A stretch of DNA of 15,485 nucleotides from JAXHTH01 sp034211115 (GCA_034211115.1 JAXHTH010000319.1:1-15485), one strand, 5' to 3'; counted from the first letter of the stretch, positions 1 to 6,305 are shown. The notes: generated by a model not told the origin, from the sequence alone. A program made the numbers and translations.

Positions 1-212
1 CGGCGATCGGCGAGTTCGGCGACCTCGGTGACGGCGTTGATCACCCCGATGGTGACATCCGCGAAGGGCGCTTCGACCGTCGAGGGCGCCTCGCCCCGAT
101 GCGTCTGGCGATACACGCCATCCACCTTCTGAATGAGGATCGCCTTGGTGGTGGTGCTGCCGCAGTCGGTGGCAAGGATGATGTTGACTTGGTCGGGATC
201 GATCTGCTTCAT
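1..212 (-). CDS. MutL/GlmL-family ASKHA ATPase, N-terminal fragment (cut by left edge)
   Basis: Only the first 70 codons are present. Residues 11-29 carry an ASKHA phosphate-1 loop (ATDCGSTTTKAI, with Asp16, Gly18, Ser19, Thr20-22 and Lys23), as in acetate kinase/Hsc70/BadF-type ATPases. The following RGEAPSTVEAP block (from about residue 43) and the DVTIGVINAV helix resemble the MutL/GlmL proteins named after the glutamate mutase accessory factor more than the HgdC/BcrAD dehydratase activators, whose loop usually reads GSTxxKAV after a different lead-in. In glutamate mutase operons such proteins are thought to chaperone or reactivate a B12 enzyme. No mutase subunit is visible here, so the partner is unknown. 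The ATG overlaps the TGA of the upstream gene (ATGA), and an AGAGGA tract lies just ahead of it, implying coupled translation. The superfamily is fairly sure; the MutL assignment is moderate. Confidence 0.6.
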   Translation of the reverse strand, partial: MKQIDPDQVNIILATDCGSTTTKAILIQKVDGVYRQTHRGEAPSTVEAPFADVTIGVINAVTEVAELADR

Positions 213-640
213 GCTTCCTCTCGGAGGTCTTCCCGCCCGGTTTCCGAAGGGCCATCCTCCCGTCCGGTCCCGCCCCCGGTCTTCGGCCTTGCCTGTCGCT
301 CTTTCTCGTCGTAGTCCGCCTCCATTTGCTCGATGCGCCGGATCATGAAGTCGATCGAGCCGCGGTGCTCGAGATAGCCGGCGAAACTCCTGTAATGCCT
401 GAACAGCCGGTCCGGCGCGACCGCCCACACGGCGGGTGAGAAGAAGTGCAACGTCATCGCCCCCAGCCAGTTCAGAGGACGGCAGATCTGAAGCGCCATG
501 CAGGCGGGCGTTGTCATGTGCTTCCGCGCGGCCAGATCGCACATCCAGTCCACCGGCGCCCGTTGCGCGGGCGTCGGCTCGGCCGGCCCGGGCTCCTCGA
601 TCGCGAAGGCGTGTTTCAGCTTGCTCTTCAGCTCGCCCAC
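209..640 (-). CDS. Conserved-looking hypothetical protein, 143 aa
   Basis: I do not recognise a named family. The protein starts with GTG. The start is well fixed by an AAGGAG Shine-Dalgarno at 653-648 with 7 nt spacing. Residues 1-25 are charged and linker-like. Residues 39-76 form a mixed hydrophobic block with a TTPACMALQICRPLNWLG core and an aromatic FFSPAVWAV tail that could be one membrane-associated helix. Residues 77-112 are amphipathic and basic (RLFRHYRSFAGYLEHR...MIRRIEQME), probably helical. Residues 113-143 are a polar, probably disordered tail. It lies between the PH-like membrane protein, whose 3' end it overlaps by 13 nt, and the MutL-type ATPase, which its stop codon overlaps. 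This suggests one operon and perhaps one complex. The gene is almost certainly real given the SD and the overlaps; its function is unknown. Confidence 0.75.
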   Translation of the reverse strand: MGELKSKLKHAFAIEEPGPAEPTPAQRAPVDWMCDLAARKHMTTPACMALQICRPLNWLGAMTLHFFSPAVWAVAPDRLFRHYRSFAGYLEHRGSIDFMIRRIEQMEADYDEKERQARPKTGGGTGREDGPSETGREDLREEA

Positions 641-1065
641 GAACCGACTCCTTCCGGCAGATGGGCGCGGATGCGATCGATCACCGCCTCCCGCTCAGCG
701 CCGAACAGGACGAGCATCCCCCGCCGACCGTCCCACCACGAGGGGCGGGCGCGGGTCGAGAGAAACGCCGCGGATCGACCGTGGGCGAATCGACGCAGCT
801 CGTCCCAGCGCAGGCGCAGCCGGCGCACCGGGTAGCTGGCGGTGATGCCTTCCGCGTCGATCACGAACCGGCTGGGAAAGAAGAAACGGTTGAGGGCCAG
901 CAGGAGGAAAGCGATCGTAAACATTGACCACCAAGCGCTTTGCATCAACTGCCCCGCGACCACCGCCAGCGCGGCCACCACCAGCACCCCCGCCACCGCG
1001 CGCCCGGCACGCTCCCGCAGCGGATGCGCCTGCCAACTGAAGGCCTGTCCGTCGTCATCGTTCAT
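628..1065 (-). CDS. Two-helix membrane protein with bacterial PH-like domain, 145 aa
   Basis: Two hydrophobic segments, about residues 22-40 and 45-62, form a hairpin in the membrane. After it comes a short domain with the pattern FVIDAEGITASYPVRRLRLRWDELRRF (residues 67-93), the typical opening of bPH/YcxB-type cytoplasmic domains: two short strands, then a W-x-E/D-L-x-x-F turn. A second strand-helix block at 116-136 (GMLVLFGAEREAVIDRI) fits the closing strand and C-terminal helix. The first ATG that leaves the transmembrane hairpin intact is at 1065; an open frame continues upstream to 1179 but adds a low-complexity Arg/Ser stretch, so I reject that longer start. It is the first gene of a three-gene minus-strand operon with a candidate promoter at 1142-1114. 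The molecular role of such proteins is not established. Confidence 0.7.
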   Translation of the reverse strand: MNDDDGQAFSWQAHPLRERAGRAVAGVLVVAALAVVAGQLMQSAWWSMFTIAFLLLALNRFFFPSRFVIDAEGITASYPVRRLRLRWDELRRFAHGRSAAFLSTRARPSWWDGRRGMLVLFGAEREAVIDRIRAHLPEGVGSWAS

Positions 1066-1113
1066 CGAGCCACGTCCGTCCTGCACCGCCCGGCGGGCTG
1101 ACCGGGTTCTTCT

Positions 1114-1142
1114 AGTGTAGGCGGAGGCCGATGATCTGGGAA
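1114..1142 (-). promoter_or_regulatory. Candidate sigma70-type promoter for the 1065-1 operon
   Basis: Reading the minus strand, TTCCCA (1142-1137; four of six matches to TTGACA) is followed after exactly 17 nt by TACACT (1119-1114; close to TATAAT). The predicted start near 1107 gives a leader of about 42 nt before the ATG at 1065. This is the only unit in the window where a plausible -35 accompanies the -10 at ideal spacing. Confidence 0.45.
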
Positions 1143-1235
1143 CCGCATCGATTCGAGCGCGACGAGGCACGGATCCCACCGCCTCTGCGACCGCCGCATC
1201 GGCCCGATTGTGACAAACGATCTCGATCTGACAGG

Positions 1236-1253
1236 CGCCGGGCCGGGCCGGCG
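1236..1253 (-). terminator. GC-rich hairpin just downstream of the ACP gene
   Basis: CGCCGG and CCGGCG form a 6-bp stem around a 6-nt GC loop, seven nucleotides past the ACP stop codon. There is no T-run after it in the minus direction, so intrinsic termination is only a possibility. The surrounding spacer (1066-1259) holds nothing else I can name apart from the promoter of the next operon. Confidence 0.3.
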
Positions 1254-1259
1254 GCGTCG

Positions 1260-1508
1260 TCAGGCGGCGGAGCGCCCCTCCAGCCGCTGCCGCAGGTAGT
1301 CCTTCAGCGCCCCGATGTCGGGCAGTTCGGCCAACTCGTTGCCCTCGAACTGGATGCCGAACTCGCTCTCGATGCTGAACATGAGGTTGATGTGCGCGAC
1401 CGAATCCCAGCCCTCGATGTCCGCCGAGGTCATCCCGTCGGTCAGGGCGATCTCATCATCGCCGAGGACGGCCTGAAACACGGACTGGAGTCGTTCATGC
1501 AGCGTCAT
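1260..1508 (-). CDS. Acyl carrier protein, stand-alone, 82 aa
   Basis: Length and pattern are those of a discrete ACP. A helix (residues 2-16) and an acidic loop precede the 4'-phosphopantetheine attachment motif GWDSVAHINLMFSIE, with Ser36 as the modified residue. It continues with EFGIQF, then a LAELPDIGALKDYL helix typical of ACP helices III-IV. DSV replaces the DSL of fatty-acid ACPs, as is common in secondary-metabolism ACPs. Its ATG lies inside the end of the FkbH-type gene (14-nt overlap) and has a strong GAGGAG site, so the two are translationally coupled. FkbH enzymes load a glyceryl group from 1,3-bisphosphoglycerate onto a dedicated ACP, so this is the probable substrate carrier. 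No phosphopantetheinyl transferase is in the window. Confidence 0.9.
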   Translation of the reverse strand: MTLHERLQSVFQAVLGDDEIALTDGMTSADIEGWDSVAHINLMFSIESEFGIQFEGNELAELPDIGALKDYLRQRLEGRSAA

Positions 1509-3480
1509 GCGCCTGCTCCTCGTCGCCGGAGACGACCTCGATGAAGCGGTTCTCGATCGCGCCGCGGCCGGCGAGGTCGTAGAGCCAGCGTCTCTCTCCG
1601 TCGGCCGCCGCGTCGCCTTCCGGCTCGAAGCCGAGATCGGCAAACAGGCCCTCGACCATCGCGTTTTTCGCGGAGGGAACGTATGTCCCGCGGATGGCGG
1701 CGCATCCCAGACGCCGCGCCCCCTTGCACAATTCAGACATCATTGCCCGCTCGGCGGTCCGGCCGATCACGCGGCAGCTCATGAGCAGCGTGTCGATATC
1801 GAGGACCTCGCCGTCCTTCTTCGCGATGACCAGACCGACCAGGCCGTGATCCGTGAACCGGTCCCGCAGCTTGAGATACAGGTGCACGCAGTCGGCATCG
1901 TTCATGAACGCCTGGATCTGGGGCAACGTGTGCCGGCGCGTGGTCAGATTGAACTGGTTCGTCTTGCCGATGAGCTGAACGATGCGCGGCAGGTGGAGGG
2001 CGTCGAAGGGCGCGATGACCGCCTTCATCTGGAGGCTCGCGTAGAAGTCCTCCAGCGAATCGCTCTCGCCCTCGAGGCGGGCGATCTCCGCCCGCGCCCG
2101 GTACTGCTCGGTCTTCTTCGCATCTTCTTCCGTGAATGACGCCGGCTCGAAGAGAAGCGATTGATCGACGGCGCGAACGTACCCGGACGGATCGGCGGGC
2201 AGCGTGATCACCTCCACTTCAGGAAGCATCTGACGGATCACCTCCCGCTCGGCGGGGTTGTCATCGACGAACACGAGGGCGTCGAGGCCGATGTTGAGCG
2301 TCGAGGCGATGTGGGCGATGTTCTCCGACTTGGGCTTCCAGTTCGCCACGAACATCGCGATGTCCTCGAGGCTGAGCGCCATGTCGGGGTGCTTCTCGAA
2401 CGGCTCGCGGGCGTCGGCCTCGTTGTTCTTCGAGCAGACGGCGAGGATGACGCCGCGATCCTTGAGCAGGCGAACGTAGTGCTGGAAGGCGACGAACGCC
2501 TCGCCGGCCGGACCGGCGCCGAGCCCGATGCCGCTCAGGCCGTCTTCGCCGATCACCCCGCCCCAGAGGGTGTTGTCCAGATCGAGCACGAGGCACTTGC
2601 GGCTCAGGCCGAGATCCGCGGCAACGACGGCCGCGGTGTGCCGGGCCAGCATCGGCAGCGCATCCAGCGTCATCGCCTGGCGCGACAGATACCAGTAACG
2701 GTCATCGAACCAGCGCCGCTTGCCGTACAGCGAGGACAGGCGCTCGCAGTCGATGATCGAAACCTCGCCGCCGGCCGCCTCGCCGAGGCGCGCGTTCAGC
2801 GCGTGCATCATAGAGAGCCGCGCCCCGGGCAGGCGGGCAGCCAGGTGGCCCATCGGGGATTCGGCGGGCAGGGCGAAGTTGTGCATGATCAGGCGCGCCG
2901 AGCCGTGCTTCGCCAGGGTCCGCCACAGCGATCGCCAGCGCTCCAGTTCGGCCTGAACATCATCGTCGGGAGCGCGGCTGTATTCCGGCAGCGCCGCCTC
3001 GCCGGCGTGCAGCGCGAGGATGACAAAGTCCGGATCGAAGGCGTACAGGCCGCTTCCCGGATCCAGAATCTCCTGCCGATACTGGGCGAACCCCGCCTCG
3101 TACAGATCGATTGCCATCCCGAATCGGAGGGCCGCCAGACGCAGCATGCCGGCGAACTGGGTCGTCGTGTAACTGCCGAGGAGGGCGACGCGCGGCCGGC
3201 GCTTCGCCGGCGGCTCATGCGAGGCCCGGATCTTCTCGAGCAACCCCGCCGCCGCCTGCCACGGCGTGAACGTGTCGGCGGCATCGACGAGCCGCGTCAG
3301 CAAGCGGCAGGCGTGCTCGTGCTCGCCGAGATGCTGGTGACAGCGGGCGATCTTCAGGCACACGTCGGCCGGCGGGATCTCCTGTCCCTCGGCGGCCTTT
3401 CGGTACGCCTCGATCGCCTCGGCGTACCGGCCGTCCCTGCAGAGTTGATCGCCGCGTTGCCGGTCGGCGGAGGCGTCCAT
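1495..3480 (-). CDS. TPR-fused FkbH-like protein (HAD subfamily IIIC), 661 aa
   Basis: Residues 5-90 form two or three TPR-like helical hairpins (GRYAEAIEAYRKA). Residues 95-270 look like the SGNH-like region of FkbH proteins (ALLGSYTTTQFAGML). Then come the HAD motifs: DLDNTLWGGVIGEDG with Asp300 and Asp302, SKNN at 350-353, WKPK with Lys382, and VDDN at 406-408 just after VF. The C-terminal GNAT-like part has the FkbH signature KTNQFNLTTRR at 506-516. FkbH enzymes convert 1,3-bisphosphoglycerate to glyceryl-S-ACP, the start of methoxymalonyl-ACP and of some tetronate precursors. All HAD residues I can check are intact. An ACP gene follows with a 14-nt overlap. I use the ATG at 3480; a TTG at 3495 is possible, and neither has an SD. 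No polyketide synthase, FkbG, FkbI or FkbK homologue is visible. The family is certain; the natural acyl group is inferred. Confidence 0.92.
   Translation of the reverse strand: MDASADRQRGDQLCRDGRYAEAIEAYRKAAEGQEIPPADVCLKIARCHQHLGEHEHACRLLTRLVDAADTFTPWQAAAGLLEKIRASHEPPAKRRPRVALLGSYTTTQFAGMLRLAALRFGMAIDLYEAGFAQYRQEILDPGSGLYAFDPDFVILALHAGEAALPEYSRAPDDDVQAELERWRSLWRTLAKHGSARLIMHNFALPAESPMGHLAARLPGARLSMMHALNARLGEAAGGEVSIIDCERLSSLYGKRRWFDDRYWYLSRQAMTLDALPMLARHTAAVVAADLGLSRKCLVLDLDNTLWGGVIGEDGLSGIGLGAGPAGEAFVAFQHYVRLLKDRGVILAVCSKNNEADAREPFEKHPDMALSLEDIAMFVANWKPKSENIAHIASTLNIGLDALVFVDDNPAEREVIRQMLPEVEVITLPADPSGYVRAVDQSLLFEPASFTEEDAKKTEQYRARAEIARLEGESDSLEDFYASLQMKAVIAPFDALHLPRIVQLIGKTNQFNLTTRRHTLPQIQAFMNDADCVHLYLKLRDRFTDHGLVGLVIAKKDGEVLDIDTLLMSCRVIGRTAERAMMSELCKGARRLGCAAIRGTYVPSAKNAMVEGLFADLGFEPEGDAAADGERRWLYDLAGRGAIENRFIEVVSGDEEQAHDAA
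1516..1521 (-). promoter_or_regulatory. Shine-Dalgarno GAGGAG of the ACP gene
   Basis: GAGGAG on the minus strand, 7 nt before the ATG at 1508. It lies within the coding sequence of the preceding FkbH-type gene and decides the start of the ACP over longer in-frame openings. Confidence 0.7.
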
Positions 3481-3522
3481 GGTCGGAGGTCTCAACTCAT
3501 TGACAGCAAGAGGTTTATCGGC

Positions 3523-3537
3523 CCCGCCATCGGCGGG
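3523..3537. other. Short perfect hairpin between acyltransferase and FkbH genes
   Basis: CCCGCC-ATC-GGCGGG, a 6-bp stem with a 3-nt loop, in the 113-bp gap between the acyltransferase stop and the FkbH start. It could attenuate or separate expression of the two genes, or be chance in GC-rich DNA. There is no T-run after it. Confidence 0.3.
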
Positions 3538-3593
3538 AAGACACCGGATCTTTCATCGACCCCGGGAGTCGGCGGCCCAAGCGGGAAGGCCGA

Positions 3594-4253
3594 TCACGCC
3601 GCCTCTTTGGCCGCGGCAGGTCGGATGATGCGGGCCGGCGCCGCGGTGGCGATCGCCCCGGCCGGGACGTCGCCCAGCACGACCGCGTTGGGGCCGACCG
3701 TGGCCCCGTCGCCGACGGTCACGCCGCCGAGGATCATCGCCCCGGCCCCGACGCTGACGCGATCGCCGAGCACAGGCGCGCGATCCACGCTGTAATTCCC
3801 TGCTGCGCCGATGGTTACACCCTGCCGTAGGATACAGTCATCGCCGATCCTCGCCCCCTCGTGGATGACGATCGCCCCCTGGTGGGCGATAAGCAGACGC
3901 CGGCCGATCTTCGCCGTGTAATGCAGCTCGATCCCGTAGCGGTTCCGCACCCACCGGTGCATGAAGCGATAGAGCAGGCTCAGCGGCCAGCGGAGCAGGC
4001 GCGGCTTCACGCCCATCCGCCACACGCCGAAGCGATACATCACCAGGGCCCGGAAGCCCGGTCGGGTCCAGTCCTTCCAGTTGGTGACCCAGTCCTCCCG
4101 GATCAGCGAGAAGAGCCCCATCGGTCTGGCGTTCGCTTCGTCCACGGCGTGTGCCTCGCCTCTTCGCGGGTGCATGATGACCCCGCCGATACCGGACATC
4201 GACGGTCCGCCCCGGGGTTTATCGGCAGGGTCGATCGGGCACTGCATTGCCAT
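3594..4253 (-). CDS. Serine acetyltransferase-like hexapeptide-repeat acyltransferase, 219 aa
   Basis: Residues 46-105 are a helical lead-in (LFSLIREDWVTNWKDWTRPGFRALVMYRFGVWR) and residues 108-195 run as left-handed beta-helix hexapeptide repeats (AKIGRR, ARIGDD, VTIGAA, VSVGAG, VTVGDG, ATVGPN). The fold matches the CysE-like class used for serine or sugar O-acetylation. The catalytic-type His of the CysE turn is present in IAHQGAIVIHEG (His124), but the second CysE His, normally in an RHP triplet, is replaced: the protein reads DRAP at 157-160. It also lacks the long N-terminal helical domain of CysE, so the acceptor is probably not serine. The C-terminal PARIIRP resembles that of sugar acyltransferases. 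The start is uncertain (ATGs at 4253, 4199, 4175 and 4121); the helical lead-in would survive any of them. Being upstream of FkbH and ACP on the same strand suggests it transfers an acyl group, perhaps from that ACP. Confidence 0.82.
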   Translation of the reverse strand: MAMQCPIDPADKPRGGPSMSGIGGVIMHPRRGEAHAVDEANARPMGLFSLIREDWVTNWKDWTRPGFRALVMYRFGVWRMGVKPRLLRWPLSLLYRFMHRWVRNRYGIELHYTAKIGRRLLIAHQGAIVIHEGARIGDDCILRQGVTIGAAGNYSVDRAPVLGDRVSVGAGAMILGGVTVGDGATVGPNAVVLGDVPAGAIATAAPARIIRPAAAKEAA

Positions 4254-4259
4254 CGTCGC

Positions 4260-4265
4260 CGTATA
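4260..4265 (-). promoter_or_regulatory. Imperfect -10-like element TATACG before the acyltransferase gene
   Basis: TATACG lies 6 nt before the ATG at 4253, at the same spacing as the TAnnnT boxes of nadC, yhhQ, HIT and pabB, but lacks the final T. There is no SD. It weakly favours the longest acyltransferase start and an independent transcript after nadC. Confidence 0.2.
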
Positions 4266-4299
4266 TCGGCGAATCCGGCCCGATGAGGGCCCGCGGGGG

Positions 4300-5214
4300 T
4301 CACCGCACGTCCAGGCCGATGTCCAGGCTCGCCGCCGAATGCGTCAGGGCTCCCACGGAGATGCGATCGACGCCGGTCGAGGCGATGCCCGCCACGGTCT
4401 CGAGCGTGACGCCGCCCGACGCTTCGAGCAGCATCTCCGGCGCCTGCGCATCGCGGAGGGCGACGGCCTGCCGCAGATCCTCCGGCGACATGTTGTCGAG
4501 CAGAACGATGTCGACCAGGCCGCGCTCGATCGTCAGCACGCGACCAAGCTGCTGGAGTGTGTCGACCTCAATCTCGACGAAGCGCAGCTCGCCGGCTGTC
4601 CGGGCGGCCCGGATCGCCTCTTCGAGCGACGCGGCCAGCTCATCGGGCGGGACGTGCGCCAGATGGTTGTCCTTGTAGAGGGCCGCATCCCACAGGCCCA
4701 GTCGATGCAGGGTCCCTCCGCCGCAGCGGACGGCGTATTTCTCCAGTCCCCGCAGGCCGGGCGTGGTCTTGCGCGTCTCGCAGATGGCGGCCTTCGATGG
4801 CCCGACCGCCTCGACGTATCGCCGCGTCAGGCTCGCGATGCCCGAGAGCCGACCGAGGATGTTCAGCAGCGTGCGCTCGATGAGGAGCATCTCGGCGAGG
4901 GATCCGGCGAGCCGGCCCAGCGCCTGCCCGGCCGGGCAGGGCTCGCCGTCCCGGGCCGTCGGCTCGAACGTCAGGGTGACGTCGAAGCTCCTGAGTAACG
5001 GTGGTATGACCGCGAGGCCGGCGATGACACCTTCCTCCCGCGCCGCCAGCTCCCCCTCCGCGGGCCGCTCCATGCCGATCATGCTCGCGGTGGTCACATC
5101 GCCGAGGCCGGCGAGATCCTCCTCGCGGGCGGCGCGCAGAAGGCGCTCCAGCGAGCCGTCCCGAATGAGATGGACGAACAGATCCTGCAATGACAGGGCA
5201 TTGAGGTCGAGCAT
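4300..5214 (-). CDS. nadC: Nicotinate-nucleotide diphosphorylase (carboxylating), quinolinate phosphoribosyltransferase, 304 aa
   Basis: Joins quinolinate and PRPP to nicotinate mononucleotide with release of CO2 in de novo NAD synthesis, in the cytosol. The family signatures are all present in order: EDLAGLGDVTT near residues 32-42, NILGRLSGIAS, the substrate-binding TRKTTPGLRGLEKYAVRCGG (from about 147) with GTLHR, KDNH at 181-184, EIEVD at 214-218, LLDNMSP at 238-243, and the phosphate-binding ASGGV (265-269) followed by ISVGALTHSA. Length is normal and no key residue is missing. I choose the ATG at 5214 over one at 5244 because family members begin close to this point and a -10-like TACACT sits 8 nt upstream, inside the longer reading. 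It diverges from yhhQ. nadA and nadB are not in the window. Confidence 0.95.
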   Translation of the reverse strand: MLDLNALSLQDLFVHLIRDGSLERLLRAAREEDLAGLGDVTTASMIGMERPAEGELAAREEGVIAGLAVIPPLLRSFDVTLTFEPTARDGEPCPAGQALGRLAGSLAEMLLIERTLLNILGRLSGIASLTRRYVEAVGPSKAAICETRKTTPGLRGLEKYAVRCGGGTLHRLGLWDAALYKDNHLAHVPPDELAASLEEAIRAARTAGELRFVEIEVDTLQQLGRVLTIERGLVDIVLLDNMSPEDLRQAVALRDAQAPEMLLEASGGVTLETVAGIASTGVDRISVGALTHSAASLDIGLDVR

Positions 5215-5222
5215 CGCGCCCC

Positions 5223-5228
5223 AGTGTA
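5223..5228 (-). promoter_or_regulatory. -10-like TACACT for nadC, leaderless geometry
   Basis: TACACT is 8 nt before the ATG at 5214, with no SD and no recognisable -35 upstream. If used, transcription would begin at or within one or two bases of the start codon. Confidence 0.4.
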
Positions 5229-5296
5229 GCGGGATGCGGTCCATCGGCCGGGCCGGGCCGCCTCGGCCGCGGGAATCACCGCCCCGCCGCGTCGGG

Positions 5297-5302
5297 TATC
5301 CT
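5297..5302 (+). promoter_or_regulatory. -10-like TATCCT for yhhQ, leaderless geometry
   Basis: TATCCT is 8 nt before the ATG at 5311, without an SD. Together with the nadC box on the other strand it makes the 96-bp divergent region a compact pair of promoters. Confidence 0.35.
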
Positions 5303-5310
5303 CACCCCGG

Positions 5311-6117
5311 ATGACGAAGCGGTCCTCGAATCTGCATCCCATCGAGGCCTCCGCCCTGCACGCCCGGCGGGAGCGGGTGTTTCTCGTCTTCGCCGGCCTG
5401 TTTCTGGGCTCGATGACGATGCTCAACATCCTCGGGGTGACTCGCTTCATCGACATGTCCTTCACGATCCTCGGCATGAAGATCCCGTTCATGCTCGCCA
5501 TCGGGGTGCTGCCCTACCCCATCACATTCCTCTGCACGGACTTCATCGGGGAGATGTACGGCCGCAAGCGCGCGAGCTTCGTGGTCTGGGTGGGCCTGAT
5601 GCTGAACGTATGGGTGGTCCTCGTGCTGTGGGTGGGCGGTCTTCTCCCGCCCGTGCCGGAGATGGACCCCGCCACCGGACTGCCGGCCACGGAGGACTAC
5701 ACCTACGCTTTCTACCGGGTGCGTCAGCTCACGATGGGTGCGGTGGCGGCGTCGATGATCGCCTACCTCGCCGCCCAGTTCTGCGATGTCTTCCTCTTTC
5801 ACTTCTGGAAGGCGCTGACGAAGGGACGGCACCTCTGGCTGCGCAACAACGGCTCGACGCTCGTGAGCCAGTTCGTCGACAGCTTCGCGGTCATCACCAT
5901 CACCCACTACTGGGCCGATGCGATCCCGCTGGAGGAGGGGCGATCGGTGTGGCCCCAGTTGTGGGTCTTCATCGGGTCCGGCTACGTGTTCAAGGTCGCG
6001 GCGGCGCTGGTGGATACCGTCCCCTTCTACATCGGCGTGCGCATCCTGAGCCGATACCTGCGCATCGACCCGCGGGCGGAACACGAGGCGGATGTCGAGG
6101 AGACGGTCTTGGAGTGA
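5311..6117 (+). CDS. yhhQ: Queuosine precursor transporter, YhhQ/VUT family, 268 aa
   Basis: An integral membrane protein with about six hydrophobic segments. Family marks are the PYPITFLCTDFIGEMYGRKRA loop (about residues 68-90; YhhQ proteins have TDxxxExxGRKxA), AQFCDVFLFHFWK with the Q-x-x-D-x-x-x-F/Y-x-x segment (about 151-165), and WLRNNGSTLVSQFVDSF (about 177-193). YhhQ imports preQ0/preQ1 precursors for queuosine modification of tRNA wobble positions. A 30-residue loop rich in Pro, Asp and Thr between the third and fourth segments (about 112-138) is longer than in the E. coli protein. The C-terminus is acidic. The gene stands alone, divergent from nadC; no queuosine enzyme gene lies nearby, and no preQ1 riboswitch fits in the short upstream region. 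Confidence 0.9.
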   Translation: MTKRSSNLHPIEASALHARRERVFLVFAGLFLGSMTMLNILGVTRFIDMSFTILGMKIPFMLAIGVLPYPITFLCTDFIGEMYGRKRASFVVWVGLMLNVWVVLVLWVGGLLPPVPEMDPATGLPATEDYTYAFYRVRQLTMGAVAASMIAYLAAQFCDVFLFHFWKALTKGRHLWLRNNGSTLVSQFVDSFAVITITHYWADAIPLEEGRSVWPQLWVFIGSGYVFKVAAALVDTVPFYIGVRILSRYLRIDPRAEHEADVEETVLE

Positions 6118-6130
6118 AGATAGGGGAGAA

Positions 6131-6148
6131 GGGATGAGGGATGAGGGA
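6131..6148 (+). repeat. Short purine-rich tandem repeat, GGGATGA-type
   Basis: Two and a half copies of a 7-nt unit (GGGATGA) in an all-purine-plus-T run right after yhhQ. It is part of a 194-bp spacer (6118-6311) that holds no gene I can support. Confidence 0.5.
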
Positions 6149-6160
6149 GCAAAGGGGTGC

Positions 6161-6191
6161 CACCGCCAGCGACCGAAGGGAGTCGGCGGTG
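6161..6191 (+). repeat. Imperfect hairpin downstream of yhhQ
   Basis: CACCGC and CGAC on the left arm pair with GTCG and GCGGTG on the right, with a 3-nt bulge and an 8-nt loop CGAAGGGA. It may terminate yhhQ, though no T-run follows, or be one arm of a dispersed intergenic repeat. Confidence 0.4.
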
Positions 6192-6227
6192 CGTTGCGGT
6201 GAGCGAAGAGCGCTGCGCGGTAGCGAC

Positions 6228-6260
6228 CCGGATCTTCCTCGCTTCGCTCGTCAGATCCGG
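6228..6260 (+). terminator. Perfect 8-bp hairpin CCGGATCT / AGATCCGG
   Basis: Arms at 6228-6235 and 6253-6260 around a 17-nt loop. It is followed by a C/T-rich stretch (6261-6299) rather than a clean T-run. It could end yhhQ transcription and lies 40 nt before the HIT gene's -10-like box. Confidence 0.35.
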
Positions 6261-6299
6261 CTTCCCCTGCGTTCCCCTTCGTCGCTTTGTCGCTTCCTG

Positions 6300-6305
6300 T
6301 ACAAT
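6300..6305 (+). promoter_or_regulatory. -10-like TACAAT for the HIT gene, leaderless geometry
   Basis: TACAAT, five of six matches to TATAAT, is 6 nt before the ATG at 6312. There is no SD, and no -35 better than three matches. It also argues against longer upstream starts of the HIT gene. Confidence 0.45.

Noticed and set aside
1066..1179. Longer N-terminus of the PH-like membrane protein starting at 1179
   Set aside because: Adds an Arg/Ser low-complexity stretch and would include the candidate promoter; the ATG at 1065 precedes the first membrane helix by about 20 residues.
2161..3795. 544-codon plus-strand frame opposite the FkbH gene
   Set aside because: Low-complexity Arg/Val/Glu-rich sequence with no motif; it is the antisense of a gene with clear catalytic motifs.
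3511..4227. An 11-nt word GCCGATAAACC on the minus strand found both before the FkbH gene and near the acyltransferase start, considered as a shared operator
   Set aside because: In a 15-kb GC-rich window many pairs of 11-mers match by chance, and the two sites are in different positions relative to the starts.
5302..6084. 260-codon minus-strand frame opposite yhhQ
   Set aside because: Composition typical of antisense of a membrane protein gene (His/Asp/Glu/Arg-rich); yhhQ on the other strand has clear family motifs.
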